Shown: piece after piece, positions 7,386-14,455 of the stretch
Layout: the number at the start of each line of letters is the position of its first letter
How positions within the stretch are numbered: the stretch's first letter is position 1
Origin: DAOUCP01 sp034432155
GTDB lineage: Bacteria; Chloroflexota; Anaerolineae; Epilineales; Epilineaceae
DNA: 24,943 bases
Direction of reading: 5' to 3'
NCBI GenBank assembly: GCA_034432155.1
Contig: DAOUCP010000141.1
Span: 1 to 24,943, forward strand
Made by a program: the position numbers and the translations under genes
The notes under the pieces: model-generated
Databases searched by the model: none
Told to the model about the DNA's origin: nothing
Seen by the model: only the letters and a program-made list of their open reading frames with translations

Positions 7386-8624
7386 ATGGTCGACCGCGAC
7401 GTAGCGACATCAGGGCAGCCGCCGCTCGGCGGCGCCTTCGAGCATCGTGGGAGGCGACTGCCACTGGCTGACGCTGTCATGGACGGTCGGAGACAAGCGC
7501 CGCTGGGCGGCGCCATCGCGCACCGTGGGAGGCGACCGCCTGGCTGGGTCGGAGCGGCTGCGCTCGGCCTCTCGGGACTTGCCTGGCTCGTCGGTGTCGT
7601 GGCGCGCTTGTCGCCCGGCGCGCTGGGCTGGGCTCAGGCACCGGCACCGGTGGTCGACCATCGGTCGGTGCAGGAATTCCTTTCGCTCGGCGCCGACGAG
7701 ATCGCCGCCGCGGCTGGCATGCGGATGCTGTTCATCGATCATTCGGTCGGCCAGAACATCCACGAAGCCCTCGACTGCACGGCATCGCCCTCGCTCGAGG
7801 CAGCACCCAGCCGCTGCAAGCGCTTCGAGCACGTGGTCCCGGCGTTCTCGGCCGATCCGCGCTACTTCCGGTTTGGCCGCCAGTACGACCGCTCGCGCTG
7901 GGTCTATCACTATGGGGCCAGCTCCTACTGGCGCGAGTGGCCGGACGCGATCGAGGCCCTGCTGTCGGCCGGCGGTGACTGGGACGTGGTGATCCCCATG
8001 CCGTCGTATCTGGTCGCGCCCAACGGCGGTTGGCAGCCCATCGAGGGTCTGGAAGCGCGTCACCCCGGCATCACCTTCGTCTATGCCACCTCCAGCCTGC
8101 CCCGTGGTGCGGCCGGCGGCACCGAGCACGACCTCGTGATGCAGCAGTTTAACGCCGAGGCGCGGGCCTATGCGCTGGCCCACGCCAAGCCGCTGCTGGA
8201 TGTCGCCGACCTACTGAGCCACGATTACGAGGGCCAGCCGTGCTATGACAGCCGCGACGGCGTGGAGTACTGCCAGGCCCCCGGTCGCTGCGAGAATCTG
8301 CCCGATGACGGCCATGACATTCCGGCCATCTGCCCGCATTACACCACCGAACTCTACGGCGGCCATCTGGGCAACGTGAGCGGTGGCGGGCTGCGCATGT
8401 CGCAGGCCGTCTGGCTGCTCATGGCCCGTTTGGCGGCTCGCCGCGGTATCCCCGAGCCGACTGCGTCGCCACCGCCGTCGCCTAGCAGCCCGCCGCCGAG
8501 TCCGGAGCCGACGGGCCCCTCGCCCCTGCCGAGCTCGTCGGCCACGGCAGTCCCACCGCCGACCAGCCCCCAACCTACTGCCGTCCTCGTCTGGTCGGTC
8601 TGCCTGCCGCTGACGACGAAGTAA
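7386..8624 (+). CDS. Secreted protein of unknown function, possibly SGNH-hydrolase-like
   Basis: The 412-residue product is not recognised with confidence. Residues 11-49 hold three 13-residue repeats rich in Arg and Gly. A hydrophobic segment follows at about 54-75, and AQA at 83-85 could be a signal cleavage site. The globular part (about 88-355) includes MRMLFIDHSVGQNI (112-125), IPMPSYLV, FVYATSSLPRG, then NAEARAYALAHAKPLLDVAD. The last pattern recalls the C-terminal half of SGNH/GDSL hydrolases, but no GDS block is seen. A Pro/Ser-rich stretch (356-398) leads to the end VCLPLTTK, a short LPL motif also seen in other secreted proteins here. An AGGA at 7374-7377 supports the ATG at 7386; ATG at 7479 would remove the first repeats and leave a more normal signal peptide. 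It is the last gene of the plus-strand block. Confidence 0.75.
   Translation: MVDRDVATSGQPPLGGAFEHRGRRLPLADAVMDGRRQAPLGGAIAHRGRRPPGWVGAAALGLSGLAWLVGVVARLSPGALGWAQAPAPVVDHRSVQEFLSLGADEIAAAAGMRMLFIDHSVGQNIHEALDCTASPSLEAAPSRCKRFEHVVPAFSADPRYFRFGRQYDRSRWVYHYGASSYWREWPDAIEALLSAGGDWDVVIPMPSYLVAPNGGWQPIEGLEARHPGITFVYATSSLPRGAAGGTEHDLVMQQFNAEARAYALAHAKPLLDVADLLSHDYEGQPCYDSRDGVEYCQAPGRCENLPDDGHDIPAICPHYTTELYGGHLGNVSGGGLRMSQAVWLLMARLAARRGIPEPTASPPPSPSSPPPSPEPTGPSPLPSSSATAVPPPTSPQPTAVLVWSVCLPLTTK
7421..7537 (+). repeat. 39-bp in-frame repeat with 78-bp higher order, N-terminus of secreted protein
   Basis: Units are 7421-7459, 7460-7498 and 7499-7537. Units one and three are close, sharing CGTGGGAGGCGAC; unit two is more diverged. 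The protein units are variants of xPLGGAxxHRGR. Confidence 0.75.
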
Positions 8625-8669
8625 GCGGCCGACGAGGAACGATCGACCGCCCAGCCATTTGCCGCCCCT

Positions 8670-8686
8670 CGCCGCAAGGTGCGGCG
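8670..8686. terminator. Weak hairpin between convergent genes
   Basis: CGCCGC and GCGGCG form a perfect 6-bp stem around AAGGT. No T-run follows on either strand. Its place between two convergent stops is what suggests a bidirectional terminator; the stem is short for such GC-rich DNA. Confidence 0.25.
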
Positions 8687-8765
8687 CCAGGGAGACTCGT
8701 CCGGCATGCCGGCAGCACCATCGCCAACGAGCGGCCACGGAAGAGGCAAGCGCAGAAGGGGTGAC

Positions 8766-8855
8766 CATGGACGCATCCCATACGGAGGGGGCGATCACGG
8801 ACCCATCCAACACGGAGGCGGCAACCGCCGACCCACCAACCATGGACGCGATCCA
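8766..8855. repeat. Decayed 30-bp tandem repeat in the intergenic gap
   Basis: Units at 8766-8795 and 8796-8825 match at 23 of 30 positions by hand count (core ACGGAGG). A weaker third unit is at 8826-8855. Differences between the first two units are not concentrated at third codon positions of any frame, which argues against a coding repeat. Confidence 0.55.
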
Positions 8856-8864
8856 GCGGGCCGA

Positions 8865-10037
8865 TCAGCCCTCGCTTGGCGGCGTCACACCGGCTTGAAG
8901 ATCCGCCAGCACAAGTCGGCTGACACGGGGCAAGGCCTCCCAGGAGCGCGGATAGCGCAGCTCGCGAACTGGCATCCTCTCCGCCGCTCGAGCACAGAAG
9001 ACCAGCTGGCCGGTCAGGAGTTCCTCGCCGAACAGCCGCGCGGCCACGCTGTGGCGGACCAGCGCCAGAGCAGCATCGCTGGCCACAAGGGGTCGGATGG
9101 TGATCTGGGCGGAGTCCTGCCCAGCCCGTTCAGGCGGCTCTGCCAGACCAGGCGAGGCGGCCCGCGACACAGCCGGCTCTCGCATCGACACCTCACTCGC
9201 AGGAACGGGAGGCGGCGCCAGGCAATAGACAGCCGCCAGCGGCAGCCGTTCTGGCGCCCCGGCGCCTGGCTGCGCGTTGGGCGGCCACTTGAGCTGGGGG
9301 AAGCGGGGCCAGGCATCCACCCCGCCGGGGCCCAGGGCGACCGGCAGGATGTCGTCCGCCAGGTGGCGAAATGGCGATCCCGGCTCGTGTGCCAGATGCG
9401 CTGCTAGCGACGACTTGCCGCTGCCCGAGCTACCCACGAAGGCGATGGCCCGGTCCGCGAGCGTGACGGCAGCAGCATGCAGACACCAGATGCCACGCAG
9501 GGCCAACGCCAGGATGAGCACCGGCACGAGCATCGCTTCCGTCAGTGCGTCCCGGTCGTGGGCGATCGCCTCGTTTGCCCTAGGCAGCCGACAGCCCCAC
9601 CTGCCCCCGCTGTCGACCCGGAAGGCGCCGATGCCCTGCACGGCAATGTGATAGCCGGACGCATCTCGCCAGCATTCGACGTGGCGCCACTCCCTGGCGA
9701 TCCAGCCCAGGCCACGATGCAGGCGCTGTCGCCCCGGTTGGTCGCCGGCCGGCGGAGTGCTGGCCGACGAAATGGCGACCTCGCCCTGCGTCGCTGGTGG
9801 CAAGTTCGAGTGCTCGCTCGCGGTCGCCGAGCGGCAGGGCAGTTCTGGCAGGACGAGTCCCTCCTCGCATGGCTGCGTGAACGCAGCCAGCACCGGCACT
9901 TCCACGTCGCAGGCCACGGTCTGGCCCGCCAGGCGGTAGGTGCGCCAAGAAACGTTCGCCTGCAACGGGTCAAACAGCAGCGCCAGGCATGACGGCGCGT
10001 CGTGCCTCTCGCCCACATCCGCCAGCGGCAGACCCAA
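8865..10037 (-). CDS. HPr-kinase-like P-loop protein
   Basis: The 390-residue product resembles the HprK-related kinases found in many operons without a sugar phosphotransferase system. The C-terminal half has LHAAAV (186-191) and the P-loop GSSGSGKS (202-209), followed by HLADDILPV (225-233), equivalent to the acidic site of HprK. The N-terminal part (1-180) is poorly conserved and contains a Pro/Ser-rich stretch at about 72-103. The partner that would be phosphorylated is unknown, and no HPr gene is visible. The start is TTG, supported by AGGAG eight bases upstream; an in-frame GTG lies seven codons later. It is the last gene of the glycosyltransferase block, 21 bases after its upstream neighbour, so it probably serves surface polysaccharide synthesis or its regulation. 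Confidence 0.75.
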   Translation of the reverse strand: MGLPLADVGERHDAPSCLALLFDPLQANVSWRTYRLAGQTVACDVEVPVLAAFTQPCEEGLVLPELPCRSATASEHSNLPPATQGEVAISSASTPPAGDQPGRQRLHRGLGWIAREWRHVECWRDASGYHIAVQGIGAFRVDSGGRWGCRLPRANEAIAHDRDALTEAMLVPVLILALALRGIWCLHAAAVTLADRAIAFVGSSGSGKSSLAAHLAHEPGSPFRHLADDILPVALGPGGVDAWPRFPQLKWPPNAQPGAGAPERLPLAAVYCLAPPPVPASEVSMREPAVSRAASPGLAEPPERAGQDSAQITIRPLVASDAALALVRHSVAARLFGEELLTGQLVFCARAAERMPVRELRYPRSWEALPRVSRLVLADLQAGVTPPSEG

Positions 10038-10045
10038 GGTCAGCG

Positions 10046-10050
10046 CTCCT
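10046..10050 (-). promoter_or_regulatory. Ribosome binding site supporting a TTG start
   Basis: AGGAG on the minus strand ends eight bases before the TTG at 10037. It is the main reason for preferring TTG over the downstream GTG. Confidence 0.6.
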
Positions 10051-10058
10051 GCAGCCCG

Positions 10059-12773
10059 TCAGCTCGGCAACCGATCCGCCCGGCGCCGCAAGAGATCAAG
10101 GATACCATGCAGCCGGTCGTTCTCGACCCTGGAGAGCTGCGCCTCGAGCTGGGCTCGCTTCGTGCGAACGGCCGCGAGCGTCGCCGCGGCCTCGAGAGCG
10201 GCCGGATCCAGCCGCAGGCCGCTGGTGCCGGCGACGCCGTTCAGCAGCGGAGCGGCGGCCACAGCCTGGCCCTTGCCTGCCTCCAGCACCGGTTGGCAGC
10301 GGCAGAACGTCCGAAAGGACAGGGTAGCGTCCACCACCTGGTCGTCGAGGTACGTTCGACCACCGGCGAACACGTCCTCATCGGCAACCCAAACGGCCAG
10401 GTCCGCTTCGGGCGGTCCATCCCAGGCCAGGCAGGCGACGAACCTTTCCCCGCCACTGTGGGCGAGCGGTGGAAACGAGAACGCCGTCCATTCGTCGGGC
10501 ACGATGTCCTCGAAGGCAACGCCTGCCCGCTCGAGCACGGGTCCGCCCACGTGACCGCGGCGGATCTCCAGGTGCACCTCGCCAGGACGGCCGATCGGCA
10601 CGGCGGCGAAGCGAACGTCAAACCGGGCCAAACCATCCAACCGGGCGGTAAACGACTGTGCCACCGACCGTCCCCCGCCCAAAGCCAGCGGGCGCGGCCC
10701 GCGCCAAGGCTGGAGTTGGTCCAGGCACCACAGCCCGGCGGGGGGCACGGTATGGGCAGCCACGGAGTCCCTCAGCGGAGAAGCGAGGACAGGGACGACC
10801 TCGGTGTCCACGGTGCCCCTCGCCGGAGAGGCAAGGACAGGGTCAGCGTCGGCACGGTGCGTGCCCGTCGCCGGAGCGTCGGCACCGACGGCCGGCATGC
10901 CCATTGGCCGCGGCATGCCGGCAAGCCATCGGACCCAGCACTCAGCCGCAAGCCGACTGCCCTCGGCGAGGCGCTCGCGGTACGAGGCATCCTCCAGCAC
11001 GAGCAGGAGTTCGGCCACTAGCCAATCGGTCAATGGTGGTGCGACGAGGGCCGTCATGCCCGGGACCACGAGGTAGCTGGCGATCTGGGCTGCCGCTGTC
11101 GACGACCAGGCGAGTTCATCCGTTCTCGTGAGCCCCACGGTTACCAGAGCCGCCCCGCACGCCTGGACCATGGCCACCGCCAGCCAGTCGGCCGGTGATG
11201 GCGCCAATAGCACCACGGTAGGCGACGGCTCGCGCCCTGGCCCAAGCGCCGCCTCCGGGAACTCCCACCACCTCTCATCCGGCGAGGCACCAAGCTCAAC
11301 CACCGCACAGCGCACGGCCCCGATTCGCTGCTCCGCCAGCTCGACGGCCTCACGCACGAGCTCGCGCCGCGACTCGTCCGCCTCGGGCAGCACCATCACG
11401 ACCGTCCGGGGCGCCGCAGGGCTGTCGGCGGCCAACCCCCCACCCGATAGGCCACCGCCGGGCGGCGGGATGGGCGGGCTGCCGGACGACACGCCGGAAG
11501 GCGAAGGGATCGGCCGGCCTTCGTCCGGCGCGTCAACCGCCAGAGACGCCGGTAGGGGATCGCCCGCCGCCCCGGATGGCGACAGGCCCATCGTCGGCTG
11601 CCCAGCGCCGGCCGGCCGGCAAACCAACCGGTACGCCCAGGAGCGCCGCTCCTCCAGCTTGACCCGATCCTCGGTGACTTCAGCCACCGGCCGCCCTTGG
11701 CAGAGGGACCGAATCGCCCTTGTCAGCGCTGCCCCGCGACCGTCGGTCAGGTAGCGGGCCATCACATCCGCCCGGGCCTGCAACCCCATCGCCTCTCGCT
11801 CCTCTGGGTCTTCGAGCAGCCCCTGGAGCATGGCATACCAGTCTTCGGCGGACCGGGCCAGGAGTCCCGACCGGCCATGTTCGATGGCCTCGCGATAGGC
11901 ACCGGTGGCGGAGGCCACCGTCGGTACGCCGACGATGCCGGCTTCGAAGTACTTCAGCTCGCTCTTCGATTCACAGAACGGGTCGCCCATGACCAAAGGC
12001 GCGAGGTTCACGTCCAGCTCGGCCGTCGCCGCCAGCAGACGGCGCCACGACACGTACGGCACTCGCTCGACGCGATCAAGCAGTCCGCGCCAGGAGTCAT
12101 CGAGCGTCAGATAGCCATGCAGCCGCAACCAGAGGCGGTCGTTCTGACGCAGCAACCGCTGCAGCGCCTCCTGGGCGACGGCAAAATCGCGGTCATGGGT
12201 GGGTGTGCCGCTCACGTAGCCGATCGTCAGGCGATCGCCGGAAGGGGACGGCTGCACCTGGCGGGCCAGGCGCAGCTGTTCCAGCGAGAGGGCGTTCGGA
12301 ACGACGACCACGGGCTTGCCCAATGAGCGCACCCGCGCGGCCAGGTAAGCTGTCGGAACCAGGACGCCATCGCAGCAGTCCAGCGCCCGGCGACAAGCCG
12401 CAGCCACCTCGGCCGCCGGCCGCGGCCGTTGCCCGGGCAATGGCGCCAGGTCTGGCAGGCCAGCCACCGCTCGGGGCTCGAAGATCAGGTCGTCGCAGTC
12501 GTAGAGCACGGCACAGCCCACGTTACGGGCGTGTTCGATCAAGCCCGCGATGGCAGGGCTCCATTCGACGCGATGACAGATCACGACGTCCTCGCCGCCT
12601 AGCCTGAGGTCGGCCAGCCCACCACGCTCCACCGGCCGTAGCCGCGTATTCCAGCCGGCGAGCCATAGCGCCTCAGCCTGGTGAAACACCCGGTAGCGGC
12701 GGGTGTCACCCGCACAGCCGCTGACAAACCAGACGGTGGGCGCGCCGGGCGCTTCGCTGCCGCGACCTGGCAT
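10059..12773 (-). CDS. Glycosyltransferase (GT-B type) with degenerate second domain and beta-rich module
   Basis: The 904-residue protein starts with a glycosyltransferase domain (about 13-356). It shows FVSGCAGDTRRYR, YDCDDLIFEP (91-100), VVVPNAL (157-163), IGYVSGTPTHDRDF, NLAPL, KSELKYFEAG (270-279) and SGLLA. This layout suggests transfer of a nucleotide-activated sugar to a surface glycan at the inner membrane face. A repeat-rich linker (about 389-455) leads to a second alpha/beta domain (456-620) that may be a decayed glycosyltransferase half. A linker with 16-residue repeats follows, then a beta-rich module (about 680-825), and a probable coiled coil at about 855-897. Residues 1-360 are clearly related to the N-terminal domain of the 1009-residue protein at 17695-20724. 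The ATG shares one base with the upstream stop (TGATG); a longer open frame to 12977 was rejected because it lies inside the upstream gene. Confidence 0.8.
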   Translation of the reverse strand: MPGRGSEAPGAPTVWFVSGCAGDTRRYRVFHQAEALWLAGWNTRLRPVERGGLADLRLGGEDVVICHRVEWSPAIAGLIEHARNVGCAVLYDCDDLIFEPRAVAGLPDLAPLPGQRPRPAAEVAAACRRALDCCDGVLVPTAYLAARVRSLGKPVVVVPNALSLEQLRLARQVQPSPSGDRLTIGYVSGTPTHDRDFAVAQEALQRLLRQNDRLWLRLHGYLTLDDSWRGLLDRVERVPYVSWRRLLAATAELDVNLAPLVMGDPFCESKSELKYFEAGIVGVPTVASATGAYREAIEHGRSGLLARSAEDWYAMLQGLLEDPEEREAMGLQARADVMARYLTDGRGAALTRAIRSLCQGRPVAEVTEDRVKLEERRSWAYRLVCRPAGAGQPTMGLSPSGAAGDPLPASLAVDAPDEGRPIPSPSGVSSGSPPIPPPGGGLSGGGLAADSPAAPRTVVMVLPEADESRRELVREAVELAEQRIGAVRCAVVELGASPDERWWEFPEAALGPGREPSPTVVLLAPSPADWLAVAMVQACGAALVTVGLTRTDELAWSSTAAAQIASYLVVPGMTALVAPPLTDWLVAELLLVLEDASYRERLAEGSRLAAECWVRWLAGMPRPMGMPAVGADAPATGTHRADADPVLASPARGTVDTEVVPVLASPLRDSVAAHTVPPAGLWCLDQLQPWRGPRPLALGGGRSVAQSFTARLDGLARFDVRFAAVPIGRPGEVHLEIRRGHVGGPVLERAGVAFEDIVPDEWTAFSFPPLAHSGGERFVACLAWDGPPEADLAVWVADEDVFAGGRTYLDDQVVDATLSFRTFCRCQPVLEAGKGQAVAAAPLLNGVAGTSGLRLDPAALEAAATLAAVRTKRAQLEAQLSRVENDRLHGILDLLRRRADRLPS
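10743..10886 (-). repeat. 48-bp in-frame repeat, three units
   Basis: The protein period is 16 residues: VLASPARGTVDTEVVP, then VLASPLRDSVAAHTVP, preceded by a diverged unit containing PATGT. The DNA blocks at 10776-10795 and 10824-10843 are nearly identical. The repeat lies between the second domain and the beta-rich module. Confidence 0.75.
11493..11609 (-). repeat. 39-bp in-frame repeat, three diverged units
   Basis: The units code for residues 389-401, 402-414 and 415-427 of the 904-residue glycosyltransferase. The outer two both end in SPSG and match best in the 20 bases at 11493-11512 and 11571-11590, 78 bases apart. The middle unit is weak. Confidence 0.5.
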
Positions 12774-14455
12774 CACGCCTCCCGCCGCAACAGGGCCAGA
12801 GCCGCCCGCGGGCCGTAGAACCGGAGCGCTGTCCAAAGGCGCTCGGGCAGGCCAGCGTCCGGCGACCAAGGGCGCTCCCCCGCCGACGGCAGCCGGCCGC
12901 TCAGCCACCACCAGAAGCGCAGCAGTCGCCACTCGCGGCCCCTCAGGAACTGCCGCCAGGTCGCCTCCCGCCGCCAAAGGGTCGCTTCCTCAGACCTTAG
13001 CCAGTCGGCCATCACGACACCGGCTAGCGTCCCGTACCGGCCAGGTGGATCGAGGGCAAACAGCCGGTAGGCGGGCGGTACCGAGGCTGGTTGGCCTGCC
13101 GTCTCCGTCCCAGCCAGCGCCAACGCGGGCAGTCCGCCGCCCGTCTCCGTCCCTTCGGGCGCTGCCGCCGGTCCGGCTTCGGGCGCCGTCAGCATGAGGT
13201 CGACTCGATCGTTCGGTGCCGCATTCTCCAGCGTGAGCGTGACATGGAGCGAACTGCCGGCCACGCCGACGAGCGAGGGAAACTCGAAGGCCGTCCAGAG
13301 CCCGGCGACGAGTTGCGAGCACGGTACCGTGCCGATTGCCAGATGCTGCGGTGCCCGCCAGTACTCGCGGACGGTCAGGATGAGACGGCTGGCCGAGGCC
13401 ACGCGTCTGGGCACAAGCTGCAAGTCGATGCGAACCAGCGCATCGCAGCGGGGTTCGATCACGAAGCGCACCATCGCGCCAGCTGCCAATGGCCAGGCAC
13501 GTTCCGGTGCGCAAGCGGCGTGGCCCGCATCGCAGAGGCGCGGACGATCCGCCCCTCGCGGGCCCTTGGAGAGCGCACCGGCCATGTCGGGGCGTCGCAA
13601 CCACGCGAGGAGGTCCGCCGCTCGCGCACCGTAGGCCGGCGACAGTCGGAAGGCTCGGGCGTCGCCGAGGCCGGCAGGACTGGCCTCGTCTCCATCCGTC
13701 AGGATCACGCTGGCTAGACCTAGTGCTTCCGCCAGCGCCATGGCCATCGGATGCCCGTCGTGGAGGAAGATGCGCTGCCCAGACCCCGGCAGCTGGCTTG
13801 CACAGGCCGCCGCGTGCCGATCGGCCGCCAGGATCACGTGGGCAGCGGTCGGCTCCCAGCCACGAGCCACTGCGAGGCGCCGCGCGCCCAGACGCGCTCG
13901 CAAGAGGGCCGCCAGCTCGGCGTCACTAGCCCGCGCCCACCGTGGCCCGAGTGCCACGTGGACGGTCACCGCCTGCCCCAGGTTGGCCAAGCCGTCGGCT
14001 AGGCGAATCACCGTCCGCTGCCACGCGTCGTCGCCCCGAGGGGCGGCCAGAAGCAGCGCCACGCGCAACGCCTTGTCGGCCGGGGAGGCGGGCACGAGTG
14101 CATCGGGCTGCCGTTGGCGCCACAGCGATTCCAGTTCGGCTGGCGGGACGAGGGCCCCGCAATCGGCCAGCTGGGAATCGCCATCGGCGAGACTGAACCC
14201 GCCAAGGCTGGCGATGCCATTCCGGATGCGCCTGGCCGCCGGTCCGTCGGCAACGCCAAAGAACAAGCCGATCCGGCAGCCCGCAGCCGCCCGTTCGACA
14301 TCGGCGCTGCCAAGTGCCCGCGTCACAGTGCGCACCCCCAGGGCTTGCAGGGCGTCTGCATAGCGCTGGCAGCGTTCGACTACCTCCGGCAAGCTTTCGC
14401 CCAGCAGCAGAAAGACGGGCGGCAAGTCAAAGCGCGGCAGGACCAGCGACGTCAT
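12773..14455 (-). CDS. Degenerate WsaF-like glycosyltransferase with beta-rich C-terminal module
   Basis: The 560-residue product has a short alpha/beta start (12-125), then a domain (about 129-290) that follows the N-terminal half of the WsaF-like domain of the 1009-residue neighbour: ALRVALLL, VIRLADGLANLGQAVTVHVALGPRW, and a segment at HVILAADRHAAACASQL. The GGHT motif of the neighbour is missing. The nucleotide-sugar-binding C-terminal half of a GT-B enzyme is absent, since the beta-rich module (about 322-425) follows directly. The protein is therefore unlikely to transfer sugar alone and may be a scaffold or regulatory subunit. The end shows RPW (528-530) and YG (547-548), shared with two neighbours. 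The ATG overlaps the upstream stop as ATGA. A longer open frame to 15079 was rejected because it lies inside the upstream gene. Confidence 0.75.
   Translation of the reverse strand: MTSLVLPRFDLPPVFLLLGESLPEVVERCQRYADALQALGVRTVTRALGSADVERAAAGCRIGLFFGVADGPAARRIRNGIASLGGFSLADGDSQLADCGALVPPAELESLWRQRQPDALVPASPADKALRVALLLAAPRGDDAWQRTVIRLADGLANLGQAVTVHVALGPRWARASDAELAALLRARLGARRLAVARGWEPTAAHVILAADRHAAACASQLPGSGQRIFLHDGHPMAMALAEALGLASVILTDGDEASPAGLGDARAFRLSPAYGARAADLLAWLRRPDMAGALSKGPRGADRPRLCDAGHAACAPERAWPLAAGAMVRFVIEPRCDALVRIDLQLVPRRVASASRLILTVREYWRAPQHLAIGTVPCSQLVAGLWTAFEFPSLVGVAGSSLHVTLTLENAAPNDRVDLMLTAPEAGPAAAPEGTETGGGLPALALAGTETAGQPASVPPAYRLFALDPPGRYGTLAGVVMADWLRSEEATLWRREATWRQFLRGREWRLLRFWWWLSGRLPSAGERPWSPDAGLPERLWTALRFYGPRAALALLRREA
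13099..13153 (-). repeat. 42-bp direct repeat in linker after beta-rich module
   Basis: On the plus strand CCGTCTCCGTCCC occurs at 13099-13111 and 13141-13153, 42 bases apart. In the protein this gives GTET at 435-438 and again at 449-452. Only two copies are present. Confidence 0.6.

Larger units (their letters stand above)
8625..8864. other. Gap between the two converging gene blocks
   Basis: These 240 bases separate the stops of the plus-strand and minus-strand blocks. They contain a short GC hairpin at 8670-8686 and 30-bp repeats at 8766-8855. An open frame at 8659-8898 on the plus strand has no convincing start signal or domain, and it overlaps the end of the opposing gene, so it is not called. 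Confidence 0.6.

Noticed and set aside
8604..8612. LPxTG sortase signal in the protein ending at 8624
   Set aside because: The sequence is LPLTTK at the very end, without the hydrophobic segment and charged tail that sortase substrates need.
8659..8898. Small plus-strand ORF of 79 codons with internal repeats
   Set aside because: No ribosome binding site, no domain, antisense overlap with the end of the HPr-kinase-like gene, and repeat differences not shaped by codon position.
10002..11021. Plus-strand ORF of 339 codons
   Set aside because: It is antisense to the beta-rich module and coiled coil of the 904-residue glycosyltransferase; composition is that of a shadow frame.
12774..12977. N-terminal extension of the 904-residue glycosyltransferase to 12977
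   Set aside because: The added residues are low-complexity and lie within the upstream gene; the TGATG overlap gives a natural start at 12773.
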